In this document: in pieces, positions 1-8,519 of the stretch | Layout: the number at the start of each line of letters is the position of its first letter | Numbering within the stretch: the stretch's first letter is position 1 | NCBI GenBank assembly: GCA_050297855.1 | Contig: JBNKTC010000008.1 | Span: 1 to 64,000, forward strand | Source of the DNA: SZUA-545 sp050297855 | Lineage (GTDB): Bacteria; Campylobacterota; Campylobacteria; Campylobacterales; SZUA-545 | Direction of reading: 5' to 3' | Length of the DNA: 64,000 bases | The notes under the pieces: model-generated | Database searches by the model: none | What the model saw: only the letters and a program-made list of their open reading frames with translations | What the model was told of the DNA's origin: nothing | Position numbers and translations under genes: made by a program

Positions 1-174
1 GATGTCGTTGTTGAGGATATGGGTGTCAAAGCGTGCCCCGGTCAGTTCGACGGGTGTCGTATCCAGAAGGGAGTGTTTGCACTTTCCGCAGCCGGCCTTG
101 GAGATGGGCCGGTCGGCCGGAATGCGGTTGACGCTGTCGCAGTTCGGGCAGACGATGTTTTTCGTTGCACTCAT
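1..174 (-). CDS. trxC: Thioredoxin TrxC (thioredoxin 2), N-terminal part, cut by window edge
   Basis: Only the first 58 codons are in the window. The reading frame starts at an ATG at 174 with GGAG just upstream and is open to base 1. The visible part holds a zinc-ribbon module with two CxxC pairs (CPNC at residues 9-12, CGKC at 29-32), the mark of thioredoxin 2 as opposed to thioredoxin 1. TrxC is a cytoplasmic disulfide reductase linked to oxidative stress. The catalytic WCGPC motif would lie beyond the edge and cannot be checked. The gene starts 9 bases after the rodA stop and its ribosome site overlaps the rodA end, so the two are probably cotranscribed. Confidence 0.75.
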   Translation of the reverse strand, partial: MSATKNIVCPNCDSVNRIPADRPISKAGCGKCKHSLLDTTPVELTGARFDTHILNNDI

Positions 175-183
175 GGGTTCTCC

Positions 184-1299
184 TTAATCGTTAAACTGGG
201 TATGGGTGCTGTACATATAGTTAAACCTAAAGGCCAGCAGGTTTTCGATGATCGCGATCAGGGCGATAAAGTTGAGAAACGAGGAGCCCCCGTGGCTAAA
301 GAGCGGCAGAGGGATCCCCACAACGGGGGCCAGGCCGATGGTCATGGCGATGTTGACGCTCATGTAGAGGAAGATCAGGATCGCCACCGAGACGATGACG
401 ACCCCGGCCAGGTAGTCCTGCCTCACTTTGTCGGTCAGACTCAGAAGGTGGAGGATCAAAAAGGCGTACAGCAGGATAAGGGAGAAAGCGCCGATAAACC
501 CGAAGCGCTCCACCAGGTAGGCGAAGATAAAGTCGCTTGATGAGATGGGGAGGAACTTCAGCTGGGTCTGGGTCGACTCCTCCTTCTCTTTGCCGAGAAG
601 TCCCCCCGATCCGATGGCGATGATCGACTGCTGGACGTGGTAGCTCGGTTTCTCCGCCAGGAAGTCATTGATCCGTTTTTTCTGGTAGTCGTGCAGGTTC
701 TCGTAGATGAGGGTCGAAGAGAGCAGCAGCAGCGCCCCGACCGTGATCCATATCTTCCGCCGTATCCCGACACTGAGCAGTACCCCGCCCCCGACCAGTA
801 GGATGAGGGTGGCCGTTCCCAGATCCGGTTCGCTGGCGATGAGGAAAAAGGGCAGCAGGATATAGGCACTGATCTTAAAAAAGTCTTTCCAGTCATACCC
901 TTCCAGGGGCGGCGGGTTGCGGGAGATGATGTATCCCAGCATCAGGATAAAGGCGGGTTTCATCAGTTCCGACGGCTGGATCGTCAGGTGGACAAAGGGG
1001 ATCTCAAGCCAGCGCTGGGCTCCCAGTTTGGCGACACCGAAGAGCTTGACGGCGATCAGCAGCAGAATATTGACCCAGTAGATAAAAGGGATCATCCAGG
1101 TAAAGCGGCGCAGCGGGAAAAAGAAGATGACGACAAAGACCAGCATGGCTAGGGTCGTATAGACCATCTGTTTGTTTGCCAGGGACTGGCTGATCTCTCC
1201 CACGAGAAAAAGCGACAGTCCGATCAGGGGAACGATCAGTGCGATAAGAAGAAAATCGAAGTGGGTGACTACCCGTCGGTCTAAAAAAGGTATTATCAA
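184..1299 (-). CDS. rodA: Rod shape-determining peptidoglycan glycosyltransferase RodA
   Basis: Member of the SEDS family (RodA/FtsW/SpoVE), 371 residues, close to the family's usual length. The chain is almost entirely hydrophobic with about ten predicted membrane spans, the first near residues 15-35. The family signature HGGSSF lies near the C terminus. RodA polymerises lipid II into glycan strands during cell elongation and works with PBP2 in the inner membrane. RodA is favoured over FtsW by the short N terminus and the lack of division genes nearby, though FtsW is not fully excluded. The start is a TTG at 1299 preceded by AAGGG. Confidence 0.88.
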   Translation of the reverse strand: MIIPFLDRRVVTHFDFLLIALIVPLIGLSLFLVGEISQSLANKQMVYTTLAMLVFVVIFFFPLRRFTWMIPFIYWVNILLLIAVKLFGVAKLGAQRWLEIPFVHLTIQPSELMKPAFILMLGYIISRNPPPLEGYDWKDFFKISAYILLPFFLIASEPDLGTATLILLVGGGVLLSVGIRRKIWITVGALLLLSSTLIYENLHDYQKKRINDFLAEKPSYHVQQSIIAIGSGGLLGKEKEESTQTQLKFLPISSSDFIFAYLVERFGFIGAFSLILLYAFLILHLLSLTDKVRQDYLAGVVIVSVAILIFLYMSVNIAMTIGLAPVVGIPLPLFSHGGSSFLNFIALIAIIENLLAFRFNYMYSTHTQFND

Positions 1300-1365
1300 C
1301 TTTTTACCCTTGGTCTTATATAGTTACGGCAGATTTTACACTATGCTATTTAAGAAGGATATAAC

Positions 1366-1857
1366 ATGCCGGAAATCGGAGAAGCGGCACCGCAGTTCTG
1401 CCTGCCAAACCAAGACGATGTCAATATGTGCCTGAAGGCGTTTAAGGGGAAATGGATCGTTCTCTACTTCTATCCCAAGGACAGTACGCCCGGGTGTACC
1501 AATGAAGCATGCGATTTTACGGAGACGGTGCCGCTTTTTGATGAGATGGATGCGGTGATCCTGGGGGTGAGTCCCGACAGCACCAAATCCCACCGAAATT
1601 TTATCGAAAAGAAGAACCTGGAGATCACGCTGCTCTCCGATACGGAAAAAGAGGTCCACAGGGCCTACGGTGCGTGGGGTATGAAGAAAAACTACGGCAA
1701 GGAGTACGAAGGGGTGATCCGGAGTACCTTTATCATCGACCCCGAGCAGAAGGTCGCGGCAAGCTGGAGCAACGTCCGCGTCCGTGTCAAGCGGAAAGAG
1801 GGTGAAGTACGTCACGCCGACGTCGTCCGTGAAAAGCTGAAAGAGCTTCAAGGGTAA
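1366..1857 (+). CDS. bcp: Peroxiredoxin Bcp (thioredoxin-dependent thiol peroxidase)
   Basis: AhpC/TSA-type peroxiredoxin of 163 residues. The motif PGCTNEAC gives a peroxidatic Cys44 and a resolving Cys49 five residues later, the arrangement of atypical 2-Cys Bcp/PrxQ enzymes. It reduces hydrogen peroxide and organic hydroperoxides using thioredoxin in the cytoplasm. The start ATG at 1366 follows AAGGA. It is divergent from rodA, with about 66 bases between the two starts that must carry both promoters. A thioredoxin gene (trxC) lies close by, which fits the enzyme's need for a reductant. Confidence 0.92.
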   Translation: MPEIGEAAPQFCLPNQDDVNMCLKAFKGKWIVLYFYPKDSTPGCTNEACDFTETVPLFDEMDAVILGVSPDSTKSHRNFIEKKNLEITLLSDTEKEVHRAYGAWGMKKNYGKEYEGVIRSTFIIDPEQKVAASWSNVRVRVKRKEGEVRHADVVREKLKELQG

Positions 1858-2026
1858 GGGGCTTCTCCCCCTCCCTGACTAACAAAAATTCTTAACTTCC
1901 CTTTAATCTATCATTTGATACCATTGCGCGTTTAAAATTCACAAGCGTTATCCTTGAAAAGGTTGCATCGTAAGATGTTCAAGGCGCTGAGGAAACAAAC
2001 CAAAATATCAACACAAGGACCACACA

Positions 2027-2815
2027 ATGGTAACAATGAAAGACCTGCTAGAGTGCGGTGTTCACTTCGGACACCAGACAAGACGATGGAATCCAAAAAT
2101 GAAAAAATTCATCTTTGGTGTAAGGAAAAACATCCATATTATCGACCTGCAAAAGACACTGAGATATTTCAGATACACATACAACGTAGTCAGAGACGCG
2201 GCGGCTGAAGGACAGACTGTACTGTTCGTCGGTACGAAAAAACAGGCAAGCCAGGTGATCAAAGACAACGCTGAGCGTGCCGGTATGCCGTATGTCAACA
2301 ACCGATGGCTCGGTGGTATGCTGACAAACTTTAAAACTATTAAACAATCTATCCGTAAACTGGAAGTCATCGAAGAGATGGAAGAGAGCGGTCAGATCGA
2401 CCTGCTGACAAAAAAAGAGCGTCTCGTACTGTCCAGAAAGAAAGAACAACTTGAAAGATATATCGGCGGTATCCGTCACCTTAAATCTGCACCGGACATG
2501 ATCTTCGTTCTGGATGCGGTAAAAGAAAAAATCGCCGTTCAGGAAGCGAACCGACTCGGTATCCCTGTTATCGCACCACTGGATACAAACTGTAACCCGG
2601 ACGTGATCACATACCCGATCCCAGGAAACGATGATGCGATCCGTGCGATCAACCTGTTCTGTAAAGAGATGGCAGATGCCGTTATCGAAGGAAAAGAGCT
2701 GGCTGCACAAGACAGCGGCGAAGAGGTAGCTGAAGGCGAAGAGGCTGCTGAAGAAGCGGCAGCGGAAGCGACTGAGACTGCTGAAGCAACAGAAGAAACA
2801 AAAGAGGAGGCGTAA
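2027..2815 (+). CDS. rpsB: 30S ribosomal protein S2
   Basis: 262 residues. The N terminus has the typical S2 segment LLECGVHFGHQTRRWNPKM (residues 7-25), and the family motif with NNRWLGGMLTNF follows near residue 95. S2 is assembled late into the small subunit and is needed to bind S1. The last 35 residues form a strongly acidic Glu/Ala tail, which is longer than in E. coli. An alternative start is Met4. The gene is followed after 2 bases by tsf, the standard rpsB-tsf operon. The 169-base leader from 1858 to 2026 should carry the promoter; I could not define its boxes with confidence. Confidence 0.97.
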   Translation: MVTMKDLLECGVHFGHQTRRWNPKMKKFIFGVRKNIHIIDLQKTLRYFRYTYNVVRDAAAEGQTVLFVGTKKQASQVIKDNAERAGMPYVNNRWLGGMLTNFKTIKQSIRKLEVIEEMEESGQIDLLTKKERLVLSRKKEQLERYIGGIRHLKSAPDMIFVLDAVKEKIAVQEANRLGIPVIAPLDTNCNPDVITYPIPGNDDAIRAINLFCKEMADAVIEGKELAAQDSGEEVAEGEEAAEEAAAEATETAEATEETKEEA

Positions 2816-2817
2816 GT

Positions 2818-3738
2818 ATGGCTGTAACTCCTGCAATGATCAAAGAGCTGAGAGAGTCTACCGGTGCCGGTATGCTTGATTGTAAAAAAGCCCTTGCAGA
2901 GAGCAACGGCGATATGGAAGGGGCACTGGAGTGGCTGAGAAAAAAAGGTCTCTCCAAAGTCTCTAAAGTTGCCGGTAAGGTAGCTGCTGAAGGTACCGTA
3001 AGTATCAAGATCAGCGATGATTTCAAAAAAGCGACGATTACAGAAGTAAACTGCCAGACAGACTTCGTTGCCAAAAACGAAAACTTCGTCGGTTTCGCCA
3101 ACGAGATGAGTACATACATCCACACGGAAGGAACATCTACGGTTGAAGAACTTCAAGGCGCTACATTCAGCGGCAAGAGTTTTGAAGAGAAGATGGGTGA
3201 AGCGATCCAGAAAGTGGGCGAAAAAGTCGAAGTACGACGATTCGACACGATCTCCGTAGGCGACAACGGCGTAGTCAACGGCTACATCCACGCCGGCGGA
3301 AATATCGGTGTTATCGTTGCGGCACAGTGTGACAGTGCGAAAACAGCCGACGCAGTCAAAGATGTCCTTAAAAACATCGCAATGCACGCTGCGGCTATGA
3401 GCCCGGCTTATATGACTGAAGACGAGATCCCTGCGGAAGTTCTTGAAAAAGAGAAAGAGATCGCGATCGAAGAGCTGAAAAAAGAGGGTAAACCGGAAGC
3501 GATGTTCGACAAGATCATCCCGGGTAAACTCAAACGATATGCCAAAGACAACGCGCTGGTTGAACAGCCGTTTGTTATGGACGACAAAAAAACAGTCGCA
3601 CAGGCGCTTTCCGCTGCGGCCAAAGATGCCGGCGGTACAGCGGAACTGGTCGCGTACCGACGATTCAAAGTGGGTGAAGGTATCGAGAAAAACGAAGTCT
3701 CCTTCGCTGACGAGGTAGCTGCGCAACTTAAAGCCTAA
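2818..3738 (+). CDS. tsf: Translation elongation factor Ts
   Basis: 306 residues. The N-terminal UBA-like domain contains LRESTGAGMLDCKKAL (11-26), and the TDFV motif at 81-84 is the one that contacts EF-Tu near its magnesium site. EF-Ts is the cytoplasmic guanine nucleotide exchange factor that regenerates EF-Tu-GTP. It starts 2 bases after the rpsB stop and must be cotranscribed with it. The order rpsB-tsf-ABC ATPase-fliR that begins here is the same as in Campylobacter jejuni, which supports the assignment of the whole block. Confidence 0.97.
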   Translation: MAVTPAMIKELRESTGAGMLDCKKALAESNGDMEGALEWLRKKGLSKVSKVAGKVAAEGTVSIKISDDFKKATITEVNCQTDFVAKNENFVGFANEMSTYIHTEGTSTVEELQGATFSGKSFEEKMGEAIQKVGEKVEVRRFDTISVGDNGVVNGYIHAGGNIGVIVAAQCDSAKTADAVKDVLKNIAMHAAAMSPAYMTEDEIPAEVLEKEKEIAIEELKKEGKPEAMFDKIIPGKLKRYAKDNALVEQPFVMDDKKTVAQALSAAAKDAGGTAELVAYRRFKVGEGIEKNEVSFADEVAAQLKA

Positions 3739-3797
3739 TTCAGATTTGGAACGGTACTTGCTTAAATTGAGGTAATCTTAATTTTAAGGAGTACCGG

Positions 3798-3950
3798 ATG
3801 AACTGTTTTATGGACAAACTTCATCTTATGGTGAAATTAAAAGAAAGAATCTACGAGCTGAGCTCCGACAAGTCCAAAAAGGACGAAGTCGCATCACTGA
3901 AGCGGCTCCTGGAGATCGTTCAGCGCAATCCCGATATAAAGTCTGTATAA
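3798..3950 (+). CDS. Hypothetical small protein, 50 residues
   Basis: A 50-codon frame starts at an ATG at 3798, preceded by AAGGAG at a good distance, and ends at TAA 3948-3950. The product is charged (many Lys, Glu, Asp) and predicted to be mostly helical, with heptad-like spacing of Leu and Val, so it may be a small coiled coil or helical hairpin. No family is recognised. It sits between tsf and the ABC ATPase on the same strand, and its well-placed ribosome site and operon-like position argue that it is real. Confidence 0.6.
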   Translation: MNCFMDKLHLMVKLKERIYELSSDKSKKDEVASLKRLLEIVQRNPDIKSV

Positions 3951-3954
3951 AAAA

Positions 3955-3970
3955 CTCCCCGCCCGGGGAG
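3955..3970 (-). terminator. Hairpin that looks like a minus-strand terminator
   Basis: CTCCCCG and CGGGGAG form a perfect 7-base stem around a 2-base loop (or 6 bases with a loop of four). Read on the minus strand it is followed by a run of six T; read on the plus strand there is no T-run. The flanking genes are all on the plus strand, so the orientation is odd. It may instead be a processing or stability hairpin between the small gene and the ABC ATPase gene. Confidence 0.4.
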
Positions 3971-3986
3971 ATTAAAAAGAGGTATA

Positions 3987-4622
3987 ATGCTCAAAGCCAC
4001 CTCGCTTTGCCATCAATTCGACTATCCCCTTTTTGACAACGTAAACCTCACCCTTGAACCCGGATCCAAAGTAGCCGTTTTAGGCGTATCTGGAAGCGGT
4101 AAATCGACCCTTTTACATATCCTCTCATCCTTTATGAAACCAAAAAGCGGTATTGTAGAGATCGACGGAAAAGATATCTATGCCATGAACGATCGCGAGA
4201 TGACCGCCCTTCGCCGGGATTATCTGGGGCTTATTTTTCAGCAGCACTACCTGTTTAGGGGCTTTACGGCACTGGAGAACCTGACGGTCGCTACCATGCT
4301 TTCGGGAGACGAACTGGATTACAGTATCCTTGAAAAGCTCAAGATCGAGCATATTATCAACCAGCCCGTCGCCGAACTTTCGGGCGGCCAGCAGCAGCGT
4401 GTCTCCATTGCTCGCGTCCTTCTGAAAAAACCGAAGATCATCTTTGCTGACGAGCCTACCGGAAACCTGGACAAGGAGACGGCACACGATGTGATCCGGA
4501 TGATCACTGAGTATGTCGACGATGTTGACGGGGCACTGTTTATGGTCACCCACGACCACTCCGTCGCCGGTATCTGCGATGCCCGTTATCAGCTCGAAGA
4601 CGGGAGTTTAAAGCTACAATAG
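3987..4622 (+). CDS. ABC transporter ATP-binding protein, LolD/FtsE-like
   Basis: 211 residues with a full ABC ATPase set: Walker A GVSGSGKST (33-41), Q-loop at 85-86, signature LSGGQQQR (131-138), Walker B IIFADE (151-156) and switch His189. The length and motifs match the LolD/MacB/FtsE class, whose partner is a membrane permease. No permease is adjacent, so the substrate is not known. The same orphan ATPase sits between tsf and fliR in Campylobacter jejuni. The start ATG at 3987 follows AAAGAGG. Cell location: cytoplasmic face of the inner membrane. Confidence 0.88.
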   Translation: MLKATSLCHQFDYPLFDNVNLTLEPGSKVAVLGVSGSGKSTLLHILSSFMKPKSGIVEIDGKDIYAMNDREMTALRRDYLGLIFQQHYLFRGFTALENLTVATMLSGDELDYSILEKLKIEHIINQPVAELSGGQQQRVSIARVLLKKPKIIFADEPTGNLDKETAHDVIRMITEYVDDVDGALFMVTHDHSVAGICDARYQLEDGSLKLQ

Positions 4623-4635
4623 TCTATAAATACGG

Positions 4636-5400
4636 ATGCTTGATTTTGTACAGTTCCTGACATCGGCTTCCGTTGTGACCTTTATGCTGCTCTTTGTCCG
4701 GGTCAGTGCGCTCTTTGTCTTTATGCCCTTTTTCTCCTCCGAGATCATCTCGGTAACGGTCAAATCGGCCGTTGCATTCTATATGACCCTCTTTTTTTAC
4801 CCTTTGGTCCCTACGGTGGCATTCGAACTGACGGTATCCAATGTCATGTTTGCCGTTATTATGGAGCTGATGTTCGGCTTTGCTGTCGGGGTGATCCTGA
4901 GATTCGCCTTTGCCGCCCTCCAGTATGCCGGGGAACAGATCGCCTTTGTCATGGGTTTCTCCATGGCCACGGCGATCGATCCCCAAACGGCACAGTCGAC
5001 GCCGATGATCAGCCAGTTTCTCAACACCCTGGCGATCCTTTTTTTCCTGATTTTCGACGGCCATCACCTGATCCTGCTTTTTATGAGCAACTCTCTCTCA
5101 ACCATCTCACTGGGCGGTTTTTTACTGACGGATGCCTACCTGGAGTTTGTGATGGCGGAGATGGCACGGCTTTTTGTCATGGGGTTCAGCCTGGCGTTCC
5201 CGATCCTGGCCCTCTCCCTGCTTTCGGATATCATCTTCGGGATGATCATGAAGACCATGCCGTCGTTTAACCTTCTGGTGATCGGTTTTCCCGCCAAGAT
5301 CGCCGTATCCTTCGTGGTGTTGATCGCGGTGATCGGTTCCATGATGGTGGTCTTTAAAAGCGAATTCCTGCGTACCTTTAACCTTTTGGGCAGTTTCTAG
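4636..5400 (+). CDS. fliR: Flagellar type III secretion protein FliR
   Basis: 254 residues with about six membrane spans. The N-terminal stretch with RVSALFVFMPFFSSE and the conserved PALSL-like C-terminal region are typical of FliR. FliR is part of the FliPQR export gate in the flagellar basal body, where it forms the helical core with FliP and FliQ. It lies 13 bases after the ABC ATPase gene. Its stop (TAG 5398-5400) overlaps the end of the convergent phospholipase gene, and CTAG serves both strands. Together with flgH and chePep it shows the organism is flagellated. Confidence 0.93.
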   Translation: MLDFVQFLTSASVVTFMLLFVRVSALFVFMPFFSSEIISVTVKSAVAFYMTLFFYPLVPTVAFELTVSNVMFAVIMELMFGFAVGVILRFAFAALQYAGEQIAFVMGFSMATAIDPQTAQSTPMISQFLNTLAILFFLIFDGHHLILLFMSNSLSTISLGGFLLTDAYLEFVMAEMARLFVMGFSLAFPILALSLLSDIIFGMIMKTMPSFNLLVIGFPAKIAVSFVVLIAVIGSMMVVFKSEFLRTFNLLGSF

Positions 5401-5933
5401 TCGTACAGATTTGCAGCCTGCAGCATCTCGCTGAAGTAGCTGTCGGCCTCGCGGATTATGTCGGGACTGTCGCTGCGGTAGAGGAGTTCGTAACTGCGGG
5501 AAAAGGCGGAGTAGGACCAGTTGGCCGAACCGAAATAGATCCTTTTGCCATCGATGATCGCAAGCTTCATATGCATCTTGCCCAGGTACCCTTTTTTTCG
5601 GTTGGGGAGGCCGCTTAGGGTGTAGGTCGTGACGGAGCGTATTTTGGCAAGGTCCGGCAGTCTTGAGTACCCTCCGGGCCTGTTGGATGCCTCGTCGAAG
5701 ATGATGGTTATCTTAACGCCGCGTTTTGCGGCTTTTTTAAGGCTTTTTGCAAGCATCTTGTGGGTAAAGCTGTAGATGGCTATCCGGATGCTTTTCTGGG
5801 CATGTTCCAGGTCGTTTGCCAGGGTCTTTACGGCACGATCGGCATCCCTTGGCATAAGGAAAATCGATTCTTCGGCAAAAAGCAGCGGAGAGAAAAACGA
5901 GAGGATTAGAAAAAGTGATACTACCCTTTTCAT
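5397..5933 (-). CDS. Secreted phospholipase D-like protein (Nuc/PLD family)
   Basis: 178 residues with one HKD motif: His121, Lys123 and Asp128, followed by GSANWS (135-140). A single HKD motif means the enzyme would work as a dimer, as for the Nuc endonuclease of Salmonella and similar PLD-family nucleases. Residues 1-20 form a signal peptide ending in LLFA, so the protein should be periplasmic or secreted. Substrate is uncertain: DNA or phosphodiesters are more likely than lipid. It is convergent with fliR, overlapping by 4 bases at CTAG. Confidence 0.85.
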   Translation of the reverse strand: MKRVVSLFLILSFFSPLLFAEESIFLMPRDADRAVKTLANDLEHAQKSIRIAIYSFTHKMLAKSLKKAAKRGVKITIIFDEASNRPGGYSRLPDLAKIRSVTTYTLSGLPNRKKGYLGKMHMKLAIIDGKRIYFGSANWSYSAFSRSYELLYRSDSPDIIREADSYFSEMLQAANLYD

Positions 5934-6005
5934 AGGCTAATCCCTTTAGCAACGGTTTTTAAAGCTAATTAAAACATTGAGAGTATACAATGTTAGGAAA
6001 TAAAG

Positions 6006-6011
6006 TATAAT
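6006..6011 (+). promoter_or_regulatory. Probable -10 box ahead of chePep
   Basis: A perfect TATAAT lies 35 bases before the chePep ATG. No convincing -35 box is seen, which is common for housekeeping promoters in Campylobacterota. Confidence 0.45.
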
Positions 6012-6046
6012 GAACCCATTTATTATGCACTAATGCGGAGTGGTCT

Positions 6047-7885
6047 ATGAAAATCTTGTTACTCAACCAGAATGCGACAGTAGAGAAGCTGATTACACTC
6101 AGTGTGCAGAAAATCGGCTCGGAACTGGAAAAGAGCGAGACGCTGGAAGACGTTACCGGTTCCGGTTATGATATCGTCATCGTAGACCACGAAGTGCTGG
6201 AGGGGATGGATACTGCCGAACTCAAAGGGCAGTTCTCCGACTCCAAACTCTTTTTGCTGCAGCCGAAAGACGGGGGCGGAAAAGTAGAGGGGTTTGATTA
6301 TTACGTGGACAAACCGTTCCTTCCGACGGAACTGGTGGATACACTCAGCTCCATCGGTTCCCCGTCGGCACCGGAGAGTGACAGTGACGCGATGGATATG
6401 GGGGAAGAGCTGACCCTGGATGAAGACGAGACGATGGATGAGCTGGACGACCTGGACGACCTGGACCTGGGTGATCTCGACAGCGACGTCGGCGGTTCCG
6501 ATGACGAACTGGATCTCGACCTGGACGGCGATGACAGCAGTGAGCTGGATCTCGGTGGTGATGACGAGGAGCTCAGCCTTGACCTGGACGAAGGGGATGA
6601 GCTGGACCTTGATCTTGAGAGTGACGAAGGGGGCGAGGAGCTCGACCTTGGCGGATCGGATGAGGATGCCGGCGAAGCTTCCCTGGACGAGCTGGATACA
6701 TCCAGTGTCGATGAACTGGAAGACCTTGACCTCGACCTCGATGCGATGATGGAAGAGGATCAGGCAGCACCGGCAGCCAAAGAGGCGTCCGATGATCTGG
6801 AGCTTGATCTTGAGAGCGGTGACGAAGAGGAGCTTGATCTCGGCGGTGATGAAGAGGAGCTGGACCTCTCTTCCGGTGAGGAAGAATTGGACCTTGGCGG
6901 AGAAGAAGAGCTGGACCTGGGCGGTGCCGAAGAAGAACTGGACCTTGGCGGCGCAGAGGAAGAGTTGGATCTCGGTTCGGTCGACGAAGAGGAACTCTCC
7001 CTTGACGACATGGAGCTGGATCTGGACGAGACGGCAGAAGAGACAGAAGCCGAAAGCGGTGACGAAGATCTGGACCTGGGCGACCTGGAAATCGATGAAG
7101 AAGAGATGGACCTTGGTGAACTGGAAACAGGTGAAGAGACAGCCGAAGAGCCGACTGAAGCGACAGAAGAGGAGCTGGACCTGGATCTGGCTGAAAGCGA
7201 TGAAGAGGAGCTGGATCTGGGAGACCTTGACCTTGAGGGTTCCGATGAAGAGCTTGAGACAGAGGAGCTGATGCTGGATGAAGAGCCGGCAGGCAGCGAA
7301 GCAGATGCCTCCGTCCTGAACGAAGAGGACGTGGACGAAGTCAAAGGGTTGCTCGAAGAGACCGACGACTCCGAACTGGAAGACCTCGGCGGTGAGCTGG
7401 AACTCGACGAGTCCATGGATATGGAAGAGGATATGGACCTGGGCGAAATGGACGAGGAGAACGAAGAAGATGTCCGTTTCGACCTGGGAGAAAACTCCAG
7501 CCTGATCGAAGAGGACGAGTACGCGATGGACATCGAAAGCGACCTGGAAGGTGACAGTGCGATCGATGATGTCAAGACGGCTCTGGACGAAGTGGAGAGT
7601 ATGGGTGACGATGACTTCAGTGACCTGAGTGAAAGCAAAGTCGCCGCGGCCCTGGGTGAAGAGGTTCCCGAAGAGGAGCCGGCTGAAGCCGAGGAGATAT
7701 CCATCGAACCGGAACTTGCCGGTGCCGCAGCGGCCGCAGCACCCAAAGCGGCCGAAGAGGCGGTGGCTGCTATTACCAAAAGTGTTACCCAGGCAGTCTC
7801 ATCCATCCCGGTCGACAATATGAAAGAGCTCCTTGACGGCATGGAGCTGACAATCAAGATCTCGTTCCCGGACAAAAAACAGTGA
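6047..7885 (+). CDS. chePep: ChePep-like chemotaxis regulator with acidic repeats
   Basis: 612 residues. Residues 1-105 resemble a response-regulator receiver: Asp47 fits the phosphorylation site and Lys89-Pro90 the conserved KP pair, but the acidic pair expected after strand 1 is replaced by Asn/Gln, so phosphorylation is doubtful. Residues about 110-480 are a low-complexity acidic tract built from degenerate units such as EEELDLGG and DLDLGDL. A conserved non-repetitive C terminus follows (about 540-612). H. pylori ChePep (HP0322) has the same plan, controls chemotactic swimming and sits at the flagellar pole. The downstream order gmk-tatA-argS matches HP0321-HP0319, which supports orthology. 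The stop overlaps the gmk GTG start. Confidence 0.82.
   Translation: MKILLLNQNATVEKLITLSVQKIGSELEKSETLEDVTGSGYDIVIVDHEVLEGMDTAELKGQFSDSKLFLLQPKDGGGKVEGFDYYVDKPFLPTELVDTLSSIGSPSAPESDSDAMDMGEELTLDEDETMDELDDLDDLDLGDLDSDVGGSDDELDLDLDGDDSSELDLGGDDEELSLDLDEGDELDLDLESDEGGEELDLGGSDEDAGEASLDELDTSSVDELEDLDLDLDAMMEEDQAAPAAKEASDDLELDLESGDEEELDLGGDEEELDLSSGEEELDLGGEEELDLGGAEEELDLGGAEEELDLGSVDEEELSLDDMELDLDETAEETEAESGDEDLDLGDLEIDEEEMDLGELETGEETAEEPTEATEEELDLDLAESDEEELDLGDLDLEGSDEELETEELMLDEEPAGSEADASVLNEEDVDEVKGLLEETDDSELEDLGGELELDESMDMEEDMDLGEMDEENEEDVRFDLGENSSLIEEDEYAMDIESDLEGDSAIDDVKTALDEVESMGDDDFSDLSESKVAAALGEEVPEEEPAEAEEISIEPELAGAAAAAAPKAAEEAVAAITKSVTQAVSSIPVDNMKELLDGMELTIKISFPDKKQ
6420..7260 (+). repeat. 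Degenerate tandem coding repeats inside chePep
   Basis: The DNA is built of imperfect units of about 18-27 bases on the theme GAAGAGGAGCTGGACCTGGG, coding for acidic Glu-Leu-Asp-Leu-Gly blocks. The densest part is about 6790-7010. Such a region is prone to slippage and length variation between strains, and to assembly error. Confidence 0.8.
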
Positions 7886-8493
7886 GCGCGTCGATCGTAG
7901 TCGTTTCCGGGCCCAGCGGCTCAGGAAAGACCTCTCTGTGTAAAGCCCTCTGTGACAACAATGAGCGCTACTTCCTCTCCGTCTCCACCACAACGCGGGA
8001 GATCCGTGAGGGAGAACAAGACGGAGTAGACTATAATTTCGTCTCCAGGGAGAAGTTCCTCGAAGAGATCGAGCATGACCACTTTATCGAATGGGCCGAA
8101 GTGCACGGTAACTTCTACGGTACCAACAAAAAAGATATCGAGCGGGAGCTGGCCAAGGACAATACGGTCGTCGTCGATATCGACGTACAGGGGCACCGCA
8201 GCATCCGGGAGGCCTTCCCCAACATCACCACCTCCGTTTTCGTCACTACGGAGAACATGGAGGTGTTGCACTCCCGTCTCTCGGGCCGCGGAACCGATGC
8301 GGACGAGGTGATCCAAAAGCGGATGATCAATGCACTCGGCGAGATGCGCAGCATCACCGAGTATGACTACCTGATCATCAACAAAGAGTTCGACAACTCC
8401 CTTGAAAAACTGACGGCCATTGCAAAATCTTCCCGGTATATCCAGACGCGGTTCGACCTGGAAGATTTTTTCAATAAATGGAAAAACATCTAA
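7882..8493 (+). CDS. gmk: Guanylate kinase
   Basis: 203 residues, the usual size. The P-loop GPSGSGKTS lies at residues 10-18, and the lid and GMP-binding residues of the family follow (STTTREIREGE at about 37-47). It phosphorylates GMP to GDP in the cytoplasm. The start is a GTG at 7882 that overlaps the chePep stop in the sequence GTGA, which implies translational coupling. No ATG gives an intact P-loop. Confidence 0.95.
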   Translation: MSASIVVVSGPSGSGKTSLCKALCDNNERYFLSVSTTTREIREGEQDGVDYNFVSREKFLEEIEHDHFIEWAEVHGNFYGTNKKDIERELAKDNTVVVDIDVQGHRSIREAFPNITTSVFVTTENMEVLHSRLSGRGTDADEVIQKRMINALGEMRSITEYDYLIINKEFDNSLEKLTAIAKSSRYIQTRFDLEDFFNKWKNI

Positions 8494-8519
8494 ATTAAAC
8501 TTAACTAAGGAGAAAACAC

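Noticed and set aside
1954..2208. 84-codon frame overlapping the start of rpsB
   Set aside because: Basic, low-information product in the other frame of a ribosomal gene; no ribosome site of its own.
6760..7875. 371-codon minus-strand frame rich in Ser opposite chePep
   Set aside because: It is the complement of the acidic repeat codons; no ribosome site, no family, and low complexity.
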